In this document: positions 34,558 to 44,380 of the stretch, piece after piece | Numbering within the stretch: the stretch's first letter is position 1 | Layout of the letters: every line of letters begins with the position of its first letter | Assembly: GCA_015231955.1 (NCBI GenBank) | Contig: JADGAN010000017.1 | Span: 1-64,000, forward strand | DNA length: 64,000 bases | DNA from: Oligoflexia bacterium | Lineage (GTDB): Bacteria > Bdellovibrionota > Bacteriovoracia > Bacteriovoracales > Bacteriovoracaceae | Direction of reading: 5' to 3' | Made by a program: the position numbers and the translations under genes | Notes under the pieces: model-generated | Told to the model about the DNA's origin: nothing | Databases searched by the model: none | What the model saw: only the letters and a program-made list of their open reading frames with translations

Positions 34558-34833
34558 ATGAATATAGTCTACAGAATCCATGCTGTACGCAGAATGTTTG
34601 AAAGGGATATTTCAGAGGAAGAGGTTTTAAGAGTACTTACCAGTGGAAAGATTATTGAAGATTATCCAGCTGACGAACCATTTCCTAGTTGTCTGAAGTT
34701 AGCTTTTTGTGAATCAAGGCCAATTCATGTTGTAGTTGCAGAAGATTCTACTCAAGATTCACTGATTGTGATTACTGCTTATGAACCTGATCTGACCTAT
34801 TGGCAACCAGGTTTTGAGCAAAGGAGAAAGTAA
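34558..34833 (+). CDS. DUF4258-family putative toxin
   Basis: 91 residues: YRIHAVRRMFERDISEEEVLRVLTSG, then IIEDYPADEPFPSCLKLAF, RPIHVVVAEDST and VITAYEPDLTYW. This matches the DUF4258 family (compact RelE-like fold, H-A-x(3)-M-x-E-R motif), commonly coded just upstream of an MqsA/YgiT-type zinc-finger protein. The next gene is exactly that, three bases downstream, so I interpret this as the toxin of a type II toxin-antitoxin pair. Toxin activity is inferred from association. Confidence 0.75.
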   Translation: MNIVYRIHAVRRMFERDISEEEVLRVLTSGKIIEDYPADEPFPSCLKLAFCESRPIHVVVAEDSTQDSLIVITAYEPDLTYWQPGFEQRRK

Positions 34834-34836
34834 GTT

Positions 34837-35064
34837 ATGAAGTGTGTAATCTGTAAGCATGGTGAAACGATTCCAGGAGAGATGACGACCACATTTGAAA
34901 GAAACGACACAATTGTTGTCGTCAAGGGAGTGCCGGCAGAAGTTTGCAGCAGTTGCGGAGAAGGGTATATTTCTCAAGAGACGACCAAAAAATTACTAAA
35001 AATTCTTAGCGAGGCGGTGAAGCAAGGCGTTCAGCTTGATGTGCGAAAGTATGTTGCTGCTTAA
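34837..35064 (+). CDS. YgiT/MqsA-type zinc-finger antitoxin-like protein
   Basis: 75 residues: two CxxC pairs (CVICKHG near residue 3 and CSSCGEGYIS near 38), as in the Zn-binding N-terminal domain of MqsA (YgiT-type zinc finger), then a helical tail KKLLKILSEAVKQGVQLDVRKY. It is shorter than MqsA, lacking the DNA-binding HTH, as in many DUF4258-associated antitoxins. Coded three bases after the putative toxin. Confidence 0.8.
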   Translation: MKCVICKHGETIPGEMTTTFERNDTIVVVKGVPAEVCSSCGEGYISQETTKKLLKILSEAVKQGVQLDVRKYVAA

Positions 35065-35158
35065 TTCGTACCCAAAAGTACCCAAAAGGTGCCAGCACAC
35101 TTTTGGTGGCCATCGAGAAGAAAGCTTTAAAATCTATAAGAAAATTAGTTGACTTAAA

Positions 35159-35494
35159 CTATGGGTGGTAGGTTTTCCAGCCGGGAGGGTTGTTACGGCC
35201 CCAGATAAAACCAATTTGCGGAGAAATTTTGATAGAGACGATGGGTGCGGGAATGGCAAAGACGATATCGATTCCAAAACGCACCCATAAGGAGTTGAAG
35301 AAGAAGCTTTGATCTGGGCAAAAGAGCAGCTTCTCTTCGCTGACCGTAGGATCATCAGAGAGTGCTTCACCCATGCTTTTTAGTTGTTGATCCAGCTCTG
35401 AAACAAATTTTTTCATCTGTTTTTCATAGGCAAAGCTGGGTGTGCTAAAGGTAATGAAAAGTAGTAACGTTATTAAAGGCAGTAAATATTTCAT
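35159..35494 (-). CDS. Small exported protein with one W...F beta-hairpin motif
   Basis: 111 residues: signal peptide (cleaved near SFA-Y), a helical segment (KQMKKFVSELDQQLKSMGEAL), then from about Trp70 a strand-rich unit WVRFGIDIVFAIPAPIVSIK ending IGFIWGR. The same kind of unit occurs in the two upstream genes. AGAGGA precedes the ATG. Last gene of the three-gene set reading 37345 to 35159. No known family. Confidence 0.6.
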   Translation of the reverse strand: MKYLLPLITLLLFITFSTPSFAYEKQMKKFVSELDQQLKSMGEALSDDPTVSEEKLLFCPDQSFFFNSLWVRFGIDIVFAIPAPIVSIKISPQIGFIWGRNNPPGWKTYHP

Positions 35495-35531
35495 AATCTT
35501 TATCCTCTTTTTTATTGGTTCATTTGTTTAT

Positions 35532-36974
35532 CTATTTAGCTCGGTTAAATTCTAATTCGATTTGTGAAATTCCACTGACCGTTGCTACCCCAACCGTGCC
35601 TGTGAGTGAAAGTGCAAAACCAGACCACACTCTAAAAATCTCCCATTTGCTACGTTCACCGCGTTTCTCCTCTCGCTTCGTGATGATGTTGGTGAAGTAG
35701 CGAGCAATGCGAACCGATTTTTTAAGACCGTTTTGAAAACGGGCAGAGTTAACACGATAGAGTGCACGGCCCATCAGCGATTTGTTATCACCGTTTAGCG
35801 ATGGAGTTGCTGGAACAAATTTATAAGGAATACCTTCACTCTTTGCAAGTTGGATATAATCTGGTCTGGCCGCAGCTTCCACCCAGATGCTTTCATCAAC
35901 TGCTGCAGTTAAACTTTTGTTGTCGAGGTTTTTGTTGGGGCAGACATCGCTTTTGAAATAGAGGTGGCCAATAGCAGAGCCGCTAAGTTTTGCAACATGG
36001 ACTGTGCCCCCTGCACTCATGCCAATCGCCACGCGGATACCATTAAACTGGATGGGGTTATTTTCATTTTCAGCAGTGGCCGCGATCTTTTCAATATTGG
36101 AGATCATGGCATTTACAAATTTGCCAAGTTCTGTTTTATCACTGCTTGCACCAGTGCTGCTGTTGCTTTTATTGTTGTTGTCGCGCTCAAGACGTGCCCA
36201 CTCCATTCTGACGAAGACTTCACCACCCATGGAGACGGTGACTGCTGGAGCAACCATTACAGTACCACTTGCTGTAAGTACCAGGTCGGTACGAAATTTA
36301 TTGGCCCACCAACATCGATCATTAGCACTCTTAAGATTGCTTAGGTCTTTTACGACGGCACGAAAATTTTTAGCGGCAACGTGAACATCGTCGCGAAATT
36401 TTTTAGGGTCACTCACTTTTTTACTGGCAAGGGCCAATTTAATCGCTGGTTCTAATTCGCTTGTAAGCTGAGAATCACTCATGCGTGGAGAGATGGCAAC
36501 GGTTGGAGTGCTTTCTGTCGGCGGTTGCAGCTCTTTATTATTGGGTAAAATTTTCTTGCGCCACCAGAGGTGTAGTGAGGTGGTTCCCTTCCCTGTAATC
36601 AGTCCCATAAGACCAGAGGAGCTTACGGTAAAGAGCGTACTGATCCAGGTTAAACGCCAATGTTTTTTGGGAGCAAGAGTTTTGTCATCGGAAGCTTCGG
36701 TGGTTGAGGAGGAGAGGCGACTCATAATCTCTTCATTGGTATCCATCACGCGTTCGAAGGACCTGGAGAGGCGAGGGTTGCCCGCTTCCACTTCACCACT
36801 GGCAGCGGTGGCGGCAAGACTCTTATTGGCCATATTGTCTTCGGGAAGTTTGTACCAACTGTCGGGAAGGTGGCCAGGATCGCCGTCAAAATATCCCTCA
36901 TCGCTTGCATTGGCAATGATAGCAGGGGTGGAGAAGAGGAAAAATAATAATAGCAGTGTGATATACTTTTTCAA
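35532..36974 (-). CDS. Exported protein with four dispersed W...GTV...F beta-hairpin motifs
   Basis: 480 residues from a TTG start with a strong AAGGAG six bases upstream; signal peptide to about ANA. Four similar units of about 35 residues occur at roughly 106-140, 223-261, 309-341 and 443-478. Each starts with a Trp or Phe and polar residues, then alternating strands with (S/A)(G/x)GTVxVA in the middle and a final aromatic strand such as IELEFNRA. Between them are Lys/Asn/Ser-rich helical linkers. This could form small barrels or lipid-contacting hairpins. No family is recognised. The flanking genes carry single units. Confidence 0.6.
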   Translation of the reverse strand: MKKYITLLLLFFLFSTPAIIANASDEGYFDGDPGHLPDSWYKLPEDNMANKSLAATAASGEVEAGNPRLSRSFERVMDTNEEIMSRLSSSTTEASDDKTLAPKKHWRLTWISTLFTVSSSGLMGLITGKGTTSLHLWWRKKILPNNKELQPPTESTPTVAISPRMSDSQLTSELEPAIKLALASKKVSDPKKFRDDVHVAAKNFRAVVKDLSNLKSANDRCWWANKFRTDLVLTASGTVMVAPAVTVSMGGEVFVRMEWARLERDNNNKSNSSTGASSDKTELGKFVNAMISNIEKIAATAENENNPIQFNGIRVAIGMSAGGTVHVAKLSGSAIGHLYFKSDVCPNKNLDNKSLTAAVDESIWVEAAARPDYIQLAKSEGIPYKFVPATPSLNGDNKSLMGRALYRVNSARFQNGLKKSVRIARYFTNIITKREEKRGERSKWEIFRVWSGFALSLTGTVGVATVSGISQIELEFNRAK

Positions 36975-37003
36975 GGGTTACTCCTTACATTGTTGAAAGT
37001 TGC

Positions 37004-37345
37004 TTACATTTTAGAAAAATAAAGGTAGAGCGATGCCGAGCCTTCAATACCCACGACCAGAGGAATTTTGGCACTGGCCCCAACAGAAATTCCAACATAG
37101 AACATTTTAAGTTCCCAGCTGGGATAGACGGTGCGATTCTTTTCAAGAGTATCGATAACTTTTTCATCCATCTCGTTTAAGAGTTTTGCAGTTTGAGTGG
37201 AGTAACCTCGATAGGGAATGAAGGTAACTTTTTCGTTGCCATTCTCATCGAGCTTAATCAGAGGAATTTGTTTACGAAAGAGGCAAGAACTAGAGAAGAG
37301 AAGAGTTAGTAACAACATTGTTACCAATGGTAATTTTTTAAGCAT
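37004..37345 (-). CDS. Small lipoprotein with one W...F beta-hairpin motif
   Basis: 113 residues. The lipoprotein signal ends LLFSSSC (Cys21). Residues 40-70 are hydrophilic and helical (GYSTQTAKLLNEMDEKVIDT); from Trp77 the unit WELKMFYVGISVGASAKIPL ends with SLYLYFSKM. AAGGAG precedes the ATG. It begins the 37345-35159 gene set, 30 bases before the next gene. The membrane anchor may tether the complex of the other two exported proteins. Confidence 0.6.
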   Translation of the reverse strand: MLKKLPLVTMLLLTLLFSSSCLFRKQIPLIKLDENGNEKVTFIPYRGYSTQTAKLLNEMDEKVIDTLEKNRTVYPSWELKMFYVGISVGASAKIPLVVGIEGSASLYLYFSKM

Positions 37346-37449
37346 GCACTTTACTCCTTGCTACAAAGAATCAATTGTAAGTGGCCAGAAAATAGATGGT
37401 ATTAAACTATAAAATAGGACTATAAATATTATCAGTCAAAGTCAAAAGA

Positions 37450-38484
37450 TTAATCATTTTTGGAACGAAGAGTCTGATAGGCGGAGGAGGACATGACCTC
37501 ATAAAAAGCGTTCACCACCTTTTCTGCTGCAACGTATGGTAGCTCCTCTCCTGAGAGCACACGCTCTTTGGTTTGGTGAAGAATTTTTTTCATCTCCTTG
37601 CTCTCTTTGAGATCGCAAAGGATCTTCTCTTCCGAGGCCTTCCACAGCCAAACCAGCAGCTGATCGCGGCGCTTGCGATGAAAGTCGTCACTACTAGCAG
37701 TGAGCTTTTGTTTTAGGACTTCAATGTAAGAGATGATCTCCTTCATCCCCATGCTGTAAAGGGCACTACAGGTGAAGGTGGACTCCTCCCAATGTTTTTT
37801 CCTTGCTAAAATGGAGAGGGCGCGAATGTACTCGAGTTTGATCGCGGCAGCACGATCTTTTAAAATACCATCGGCCTTGTTGATGATCAGGATATCGGTC
37901 ATCTCCAAGATACCGCGCTTGATCCCTTGCAGTTCATCACCGGCGGCAGGAATCACCAAGAGGAGAAAGAGATCCACCATCTCGGAGACAATCACCTCCG
38001 ATTGGCCCACTCCCACCGTCTCCACCAAGATGTAATCGAAACCAAAGGCCTCACATAAAATGATCGCTTCGCGCGTTCGTGGGGCCACTCCACCTAAGCT
38101 CCCTTGAGTGGGGGAGGGGCGTACAAACGCCTTATCGTGCGCACTCAATTTGCGCATGCGAGTCTTGTCTCCAAGAATACTACCACCGCTTAAGTTGCTA
38201 CTGGGATCGATAGCGAGCACTGCTACACTCTTTCCCTCCTCGATAAGGGCCATGCCAAAACTTTCGATAAAGGTGCTTTTACCTCCACCTGGAATGCCAC
38301 TGATTCCCAGGCGAATGGAGGGAGCTCGCAAGCAAAGCTCCTTGGAGGTCATAATCAGGTGTAGTAGTTCGCGGGCCAACACTTGCTTTTCAGGAAGATC
38401 ACTTTCAACAAGGGTGATTGCTCGTCCAAGCATACTGACGTTTTGTTTTAAGATGCCTTGGTAAAAATCAGTTGCATGTATCAT
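37450..38484 (-). CDS. meaB: Methylmalonyl-CoA mutase GTPase chaperone MeaB
   Basis: 344 residues. G3E-family P-loop GTPase with Walker [12 protein letters not shown] (residues 62-72), [31 protein letters not shown] and base-recognition NKADG. MeaB loads and protects the cobalamin cofactor of methylmalonyl-CoA mutase. The start overlaps the stop of mutB (ATGA at 38481-38484), and both belong to the pheST-mutAB-meaB run. Confidence 0.94.
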   Translation of the reverse strand: MIHATDFYQGILKQNVSMLGRAITLVESDLPEKQVLARELLHLIMTSKELCLRAPSIRLGISGIPGGGKSTFIESFGMALIEEGKSVAVLAIDPSSNLSGGSILGDKTRMRKLSAHDKAFVRPSPTQGSLGGVAPRTREAIILCEAFGFDYILVETVGVGQSEVIVSEMVDLFLLLVIPAAGDELQGIKRGILEMTDILIINKADGILKDRAAAIKLEYIRALSILARKKHWEESTFTCSALYSMGMKEIISYIEVLKQKLTASSDDFHRKRRDQLLVWLWKASEEKILCDLKESKEMKKILHQTKERVLSGEELPYVAAEKVVNAFYEVMSSSAYQTLRSKND

Positions 38485-40583
38485 TTAAGGAGGAGCTCCC
38501 TTAAAAGTGTGTGTGCAGAGGTGGTAATGGGAGTTCCAGGACCAAAGATGAGAGTGGTGCCTTCGCGATAAAGCTCTTCATAATCACCAGGAGGGATCAC
38601 CCCACCCGCCACAATCATGATATCGTCGCGATCATATTTTTTAAGCTCCTCACGCAGGCGTGGAATCAGTGTCAGGTGTCCTGCTGCAAGGGTGCTGACA
38701 CCAATAATATGCACATCATTTTCCACTGCCGACTTTGCAGTCTCTTGGGGTGTTTGAAAAAGTGGGCCTACGTCGACATCAAAACCGAGATCGGCAAAAG
38801 CAGAGGAGACAATCTTTTGCCCGCGATCGTGTCCATCTTGTCCCATCTTTGCAATTAAGATGCGAGGACGGCGTCCATCACGCTTTTGAAACTCCTGTAA
38901 GAGTTTTTTTATCTCCTCCAATTTCTGCAAGGTGGCACTATTATCACTTTGATCGCTTTTAAGACTAATCTCTTTGGCGTAAACCCCAGAGACACTGGTG
39001 ATAGCACCATCATAGCGGCCAAAAACTTTTTCGAGAGCATTACTAATTTCACCGACAGTGGCCTTGGCACGAGCTGCAGTGATGGAGAGTTCGAGCAGGT
39101 TGCCTTCTCCTCGCTCACACGCATTGGTAAGTGCTTCCAGGGTACGCGTGACTTCCGCTTGATTGCGTTCACTCTTTAAACGGTGAAGGCGCTCAATCTG
39201 ACAAGCACGTACGCGCGAATTATCTACACGTAGGATAGGAGGAAAATCGCTCTCGTTAGCGGTGTATTTGTCACAAAATTTATTCACGCCCACAACTACT
39301 TGTTCGCCACTATCGATGCGTGCTTGCGTGCGCGTGGCCGCCTCTTCGATGCGCATTTTAGGAATGCCCAGTTCAATGGCGCGAACCATTCCTCCCAAAT
39401 TTTCAATCTCACGAATGTGTACGCGCGCTTTGGTGATGAGTTCGTTTGTCAGCGCCTCCACATAGTAACTACCACCCCAAGGATCGATCGCCTTGGTGGT
39501 GTTGGTCTCTCTTTGCAAGAAGAGTTGTGTATCACGTGCAATCTTGGCACTAAAAGCAGTCGGCAGGCCTAGCGCCTCATCGAGGGAGTTGGTATGCAGC
39601 GACTGTGTTTGCCCATGGGCCGCGGCCATGGCCTCGACACAGGTGCGAGAGATATTATTATAAATTGCTTTAGCAGTTAAACTCCATCCTGAAGTTTGCG
39701 AATGGGTTCGTAGCATTAGCGATTTGCTACTCTTGGGATTAAAGGTTTGTACCATCTCCGACCAGAGGGTGCGTGCGGCCCTCAGTTTTGCCACCTCCAT
39801 AAAGTAGTTCATGCCTATAGCGAAGAAGAAGGAGAGGCGAGGAGCAAAGGCATCGATGTCGATGCCGGCAGCAAGACCGGTGCGAATGTATTCAAGTCCA
39901 TCGGCCAAGGTGTAAGCTAGCTCGAGATCGGCGGTCGCACCCGCCTCTTGCATATGATAACCCGAGATGCTGATGCTGTTAAATTTTGGCATCTCTTTGG
40001 CGGTAAAGGCGATGATGTCGCCAACGATCTTCATCGAGGGGGCCGGTGGATAGATAAAGGTGTTGCGAACAATAAACTCTTTTAAAATATCATTTTGAAT
40101 GGTGCCGCTTAAGATGGAGCGAGAGGCCCCTTGCTCTTCGGCGGCCACAATATAAAGGGCCAAGATAGGGAGAACCGCCCCATTCATAGTCATCGAGACG
40201 CTAGTTTTAGCGAGCGGAATTCCCTCGAAGAGAATGCGCATATCAGAGAGGGAATCGACAGCAACTCCGGCCATTCCTACATCGCCCTCAACGCGCGGAT
40301 GATCGGAGTCGTAGCCTCGGTGAGTGGCGAGGTCAAAGGCCACAGAGAGACCGGTTTGCCCTTGGGCAAGTGAATTTTTATAAAAAGCGTTGCTCTCCTC
40401 CGCAGTGGAAAAGCCGGCGTATTGACGAATCGTCCACGGGTTGGAGGTGTACATGGTCGCATAAGGGCCACGCAAGAAAGGAGCAAATCCGGGAAGCGAA
40501 TCGAGGTGGGGGATTTGTTCGATATCACGCTTATCATATTTTCTTTTAATGGTGATCCCTTCTGGGGTGATCCAATGGTTCAT
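38481..40583 (-). CDS. mutB: Methylmalonyl-CoA mutase large (alpha) subunit, B12-binding
   Basis: 700 residues. TIM-barrel substrate domain ([57 protein letters not shown]) and a C-terminal cobalamin domain (about 570-700) with the cofactor motif DGHDRG and VSTLAAGH. Interconverts (R)-methylmalonyl-CoA and succinyl-CoA with adenosylcobalamin. The heterodimer partner mutA is directly upstream with an ATGA overlap. Full length. Confidence 0.96.
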   Translation of the reverse strand: MNHWITPEGITIKRKYDKRDIEQIPHLDSLPGFAPFLRGPYATMYTSNPWTIRQYAGFSTAEESNAFYKNSLAQGQTGLSVAFDLATHRGYDSDHPRVEGDVGMAGVAVDSLSDMRILFEGIPLAKTSVSMTMNGAVLPILALYIVAAEEQGASRSILSGTIQNDILKEFIVRNTFIYPPAPSMKIVGDIIAFTAKEMPKFNSISISGYHMQEAGATADLELAYTLADGLEYIRTGLAAGIDIDAFAPRLSFFFAIGMNYFMEVAKLRAARTLWSEMVQTFNPKSSKSLMLRTHSQTSGWSLTAKAIYNNISRTCVEAMAAAHGQTQSLHTNSLDEALGLPTAFSAKIARDTQLFLQRETNTTKAIDPWGGSYYVEALTNELITKARVHIREIENLGGMVRAIELGIPKMRIEEAATRTQARIDSGEQVVVGVNKFCDKYTANESDFPPILRVDNSRVRACQIERLHRLKSERNQAEVTRTLEALTNACERGEGNLLELSITAARAKATVGEISNALEKVFGRYDGAITSVSGVYAKEISLKSDQSDNSATLQKLEEIKKLLQEFQKRDGRRPRILIAKMGQDGHDRGQKIVSSAFADLGFDVDVGPLFQTPQETAKSAVENDVHIIGVSTLAAGHLTLIPRLREELKKYDRDDIMIVAGGVIPPGDYEELYREGTTLIFGPGTPITTSAHTLLRELLLK

Positions 40584-41854
40584 AGTGAATTCCTTTGTTG
40601 GTTTTCGCTTTTAGCATTAGCTTTAGCGGCGAGGTCGATGTGTTTACGCTTTTCCCAGAAGGAGACCATTCCGCCTTCACCTTCAATCAGTGCAAGCTCT
40701 TCAGCTACTTTGCAGGAGAGTTCGCTGTAGAGGTGCTCAAGATAGTAGCTGCCACTGGCGGGATCGCAAACTTTTGAAAGGTGTGCCTCTTCGTTTAAAA
40801 CGTGAAAAGTATTGATTGCCATAAAGCGAGTCAGTGCTTGGTGTTTTTCATCATGGCCAATCAGTGTGCAAAGGGTGCTATCGGCATTGCCAACCAGTGC
40901 TGCCCATACTCCTGCAGTTCCGCGAAGGGTGTTGCTCCAGACATCTTGAGGATCAAACTCTCGGAGTGAGGGACATGCATGAATCCTTATAGGCATGTGA
41001 ACCGAATTTGATTCAGATATCTCTTCGCTTAGCATTTGGGTAAAGAGATCGCGTAATACCCTGATCTTGGTAAGCGACAAAAAGAAGTCGCTACCAACAC
41101 TGACGGAAAAGAGAAACTGTTCGGCAACCGCTTGGGATTTTAGTCGGATATTTTTTCCCGCTTCTCGTTTTAAGACTTGCAGGTAGTGTTTGGCAGTGGC
41201 CAAGGCGTAACTCAATTCTAAAACGGCGTTTGCTCCGGCCTCCTCATATTGGGCCCCATTAACAAAGATCGATTGCACCGAGGATTTAAACTCATCCATG
41301 GCAATAAAAGCGATGTGCGCCATCTGCTGCTCCATCTCCCTTAATTTTTGATCGATTGAAACCAGGGGAAGATCTTTGCGTATCAGTGTCCCTAGGGGAT
41401 CGATGCCGAGAGAGCCTTCAAACTCATACTCCATGTAGGCCTTGCGAAACTCCACATACCAGCGTTCGAAATTTTCATCGGGAAGCAGGGCGAGACGAAG
41501 ATTTTTCATTGGAAAAAGTTCACGATGGCCATCAAGGCATGCGACAAGCTCTCTAAAGGTGTTGATCGATAGTGCTTGTGTTTCTTTGCGAACATCGATC
41601 CAGAGTTCGCCTACCCCATTGACAACTTCTAACAAGATGGCTTCAAAATCGTTAGCGCCTTTGATCGCTTGTAGTGAGCTTGCACACAGAGGTGTCTGTG
41701 TTGTGCTAATGCTGCTTGCAGTGCCTGCTGTGCTTGTTGTAGGTCGATCAAGGTAGAGAGGTTTTAGCTTTAAAACTCCCTCCAGGCCTTTGGGAGAAAA
41801 ATCGAGTTTACTTGCATTTTCTCCAACTGCTTTTTCCCATTTTTCCATAGTCAT
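40580..41854 (-). CDS. mutA: Methylmalonyl-CoA mutase small (beta) subunit
   Basis: 424 residues. Shares the mutase barrel fold ([76 protein letters not shown]) but ends before any B12-binding domain. It is shorter than the ~620-residue family members that keep a degenerate one. Non-catalytic structural partner of MutB. Its start at 41854 has AAGGAT upstream and lies 13 bases after pheT. Confidence 0.9.
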   Translation of the reverse strand: MTMEKWEKAVGENASKLDFSPKGLEGVLKLKPLYLDRPTTSTAGTASSISTTQTPLCASSLQAIKGANDFEAILLEVVNGVGELWIDVRKETQALSINTFRELVACLDGHRELFPMKNLRLALLPDENFERWYVEFRKAYMEYEFEGSLGIDPLGTLIRKDLPLVSIDQKLREMEQQMAHIAFIAMDEFKSSVQSIFVNGAQYEEAGANAVLELSYALATAKHYLQVLKREAGKNIRLKSQAVAEQFLFSVSVGSDFFLSLTKIRVLRDLFTQMLSEEISESNSVHMPIRIHACPSLREFDPQDVWSNTLRGTAGVWAALVGNADSTLCTLIGHDEKHQALTRFMAINTFHVLNEEAHLSKVCDPASGSYYLEHLYSELSCKVAEELALIEGEGGMVSFWEKRKHIDLAAKANAKSENQQRNSL

Positions 41855-41867
41855 TGTTATTAATCCT

Positions 41868-44342
41868 TTAAGCTTTTAAGGGTAGGCCAGCTTTTGAGAG
41901 TTCGCTTACAATCTTCTCTTCACCCGCTTTGATCTCTTCCCCGCTGAGTGTTTTTTCGGGATTGTAAAATACTGACCGTAGTGTTACTGCCTTATCACCA
42001 TTTGCCAGTGAAAAGAGCGTCAGCACTTTTACTTCACTGAGCTCTTTTATTTTGCTCTCTTTGACGATTTTTATAATCTCTTCCACCGGTTTATTTCCAG
42101 GCGCAACCACGGTGCAATCAAAATTGGCAGAGGGGAATTTTGGTAGTGGTTTGAAGAGCATCTTCTCTTTGCTCTCACGATCTTGAAAAGCGGAAAGATC
42201 AACTACGGCCAGTACCAACTCTCCTCGAATTTTAAAGTTCCTCAGTGCCATGGGAGCAACGCTCATGATGGCCCCAACAATACTACCTTGAACCAACAAA
42301 TTGTAAAATTGGTGAGGATGTTTTCCAATCCAAGCTTCGGGAATAAACATCGAGCTGTTTTGTAATTTAGGACTTTTTTGATAATCGAGTAGAAAATCGC
42401 ATTTCACTTTAACGCTCTTGAAGAGATTTTCTATGGTGTTTAGAAGATCGGAAAAGAGCACTTGTTCGCGATGAAAAAAGGCGACACCTAAATGGTTGCG
42501 CTCACTAAAGTTTGTGCCCGCAGGGAAGACACGCCCCATCTCAAAAAATTTAAAACTCTCATAACTTTTTTGATTAAGCGCCGTAGTTGCCAGCATCGAA
42601 GGAATCAAGGAGGGGCGCATGCGATCGGCCTCGCGCGAGAGCGCATTTAAGAGTACCAACTCTTCACTTTGAGCAGGAAAGCCGGCACTTTGTAATAGTT
42701 TTTCTCCAATCAGTGGATAGGTGTAAACTTCGAGTGCGCCTCCATGTTGTACCATGAAATCTTGGACTTTCCGATGGAGAGTTTTAGCGGGGGAGAGGCG
42801 AACCGGTTTTATAGGTGCAAGTGGAGAGATGGGAGTGATAGAGTTGTATCCAATCATGCGTCCAATCTCCTCCGCGATACAGGCCATGCACTCAATATCT
42901 TTAGTGGCACGAACGCTAGGAACTACAATGTGCAGTTTTTGCGGATCACTGTTACTAGGATTGCTAACGTTAAAATCGAGTGAGCGTAAAATGAGATCGA
43001 TCTCCTCTTTCGGAACTGTTTTTCCAAGGTAGTTGCAAATCTCCTGGTAGCTGGTATCAATCGTCAGTGGAGGAGCGTCGAGTTCTCCCGGGGCCGCATC
43101 GGATTCGATGCTACCAATGGCGTGTGCCTCTGTGCAAAGCTCTTTTACTAGTTCATATGCTCTCAGTAATGTGCGCTTAAGCATTTTGCTGTCGAGAGAT
43201 TTTTCGTAACGTTGAGAGGAGTCGCTACGAAGCCCAAGGCGTGAGGAGGTTTTTCTCACCTCATGCGCTTTCCAGTTGGCCACCTCAATTAAAATCTGAG
43301 TGGTGTTTTCATTGACACCACTTTCCGCTCCACCCATAATTCCTGCGATCACCAGAGGGCGTTTGCAATCGGCAACCACCGTGTCGGTCGCTGTAAGTGT
43401 GCGCTCTACTTCGTCGAGTGTACGTAAGACACATTCGCGACCTGTTCTCTTGATGATGATCTTATCCCCATGCAGTTGACTGCGATCAAAGATATGCAGA
43501 GGAATTCCCAGCTCGAGCATGACATAGTTGCCAATGTCCACCATGTTGTTGATAGGCCGTAATCCTACACTGCTAAGCCTGCGTGCCAGCCACCGTGGTG
43601 AGGGAGCAACCTTTATATTGTCCACGCTAAGTGCATAGTAAGCAAGGCCAGCACTTTCACCCTCTAATACAGGACGTAGAGGAGAGGCGTGACTATTTTT
43701 GATACTGGATAAAATATTTTCTTCCCACTTTTGATCAAAACGCTCAGTGTGAAATTTAGCACCCTTTGCACGATAGATGGTTGCAATCTCTCTGGCCATT
43801 CCATAGTGTCCCCAAAGGTCGGGCCTATGGGTGATCGATTTATTATCGATATTTAAAATCATATCGTGGCGTTCGCCAAAATATTGTTCTAGTGATTCCC
43901 CGAGAGGCGCATCCTCTGCAAGCTCCAGTAGACCACTCGCCTCACTGCTGATTCCGAGTTCGGCCGCTGAACAAAGCATCCCTTCCGAGAGCACGCCACG
44001 AATCTTTTTTGCTTCCAAGGTTATTCCATTCGGAAGAGTCACCCCAATAGGTGCATGCGGAACTTTCATCCCCACGCGCACATTAGGCGCCCCACACACC
44101 ACCTCACCTGCAGGAGAAAAATCGGCGTTAAAACTAAAGCTCACCAAATTTAATTTTTCTGCTTCAGGATGCTTACGCATGGCCACCACTTTTGCCACTC
44201 GAATCTTGGGCCAATGACTGCCAGAGGTCTCTACGCCCTCAACTTCACAAGTGGAGAGAGTGACATCATTCATGAAATCACGCTCGCTAATCGCATGCTT
44301 TAATTCAACAAAATCTTTGATCCAATCGTATGATATAAGCAC
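41868..44342 (-). CDS. pheT: Phenylalanine-tRNA ligase beta subunit
   Basis: 824 residues with the expected domain order: N-terminal tRNA-binding OB domain (about 40-150; RVAKVVAMRKHPEAEKLNLV), B3/B4 domain (about 205-380), B5 domain, the catalytic-like core with MRPSLIPSMLATTALNQKSY, and a C-terminal FDX-ACB anticodon-binding domain (about 730-824). Forms the alpha2-beta2 enzyme with PheS. Complete; the stop is 13 bases before mutA. Confidence 0.96.
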   Translation of the reverse strand: MLISYDWIKDFVELKHAISERDFMNDVTLSTCEVEGVETSGSHWPKIRVAKVVAMRKHPEAEKLNLVSFSFNADFSPAGEVVCGAPNVRVGMKVPHAPIGVTLPNGITLEAKKIRGVLSEGMLCSAAELGISSEASGLLELAEDAPLGESLEQYFGERHDMILNIDNKSITHRPDLWGHYGMAREIATIYRAKGAKFHTERFDQKWEENILSSIKNSHASPLRPVLEGESAGLAYYALSVDNIKVAPSPRWLARRLSSVGLRPINNMVDIGNYVMLELGIPLHIFDRSQLHGDKIIIKRTGRECVLRTLDEVERTLTATDTVVADCKRPLVIAGIMGGAESGVNENTTQILIEVANWKAHEVRKTSSRLGLRSDSSQRYEKSLDSKMLKRTLLRAYELVKELCTEAHAIGSIESDAAPGELDAPPLTIDTSYQEICNYLGKTVPKEEIDLILRSLDFNVSNPSNSDPQKLHIVVPSVRATKDIECMACIAEEIGRMIGYNSITPISPLAPIKPVRLSPAKTLHRKVQDFMVQHGGALEVYTYPLIGEKLLQSAGFPAQSEELVLLNALSREADRMRPSLIPSMLATTALNQKSYESFKFFEMGRVFPAGTNFSERNHLGVAFFHREQVLFSDLLNTIENLFKSVKVKCDFLLDYQKSPKLQNSSMFIPEAWIGKHPHQFYNLLVQGSIVGAIMSVAPMALRNFKIRGELVLAVVDLSAFQDRESKEKMLFKPLPKFPSANFDCTVVAPGNKPVEEIIKIVKESKIKELSEVKVLTLFSLANGDKAVTLRSVFYNPEKTLSGEEIKAGEEKIVSELSKAGLPLKA

Positions 44343-44380
44343 AGTGCTGCTCCTTTAATTTTCTTTCTTTAATTAAATAA

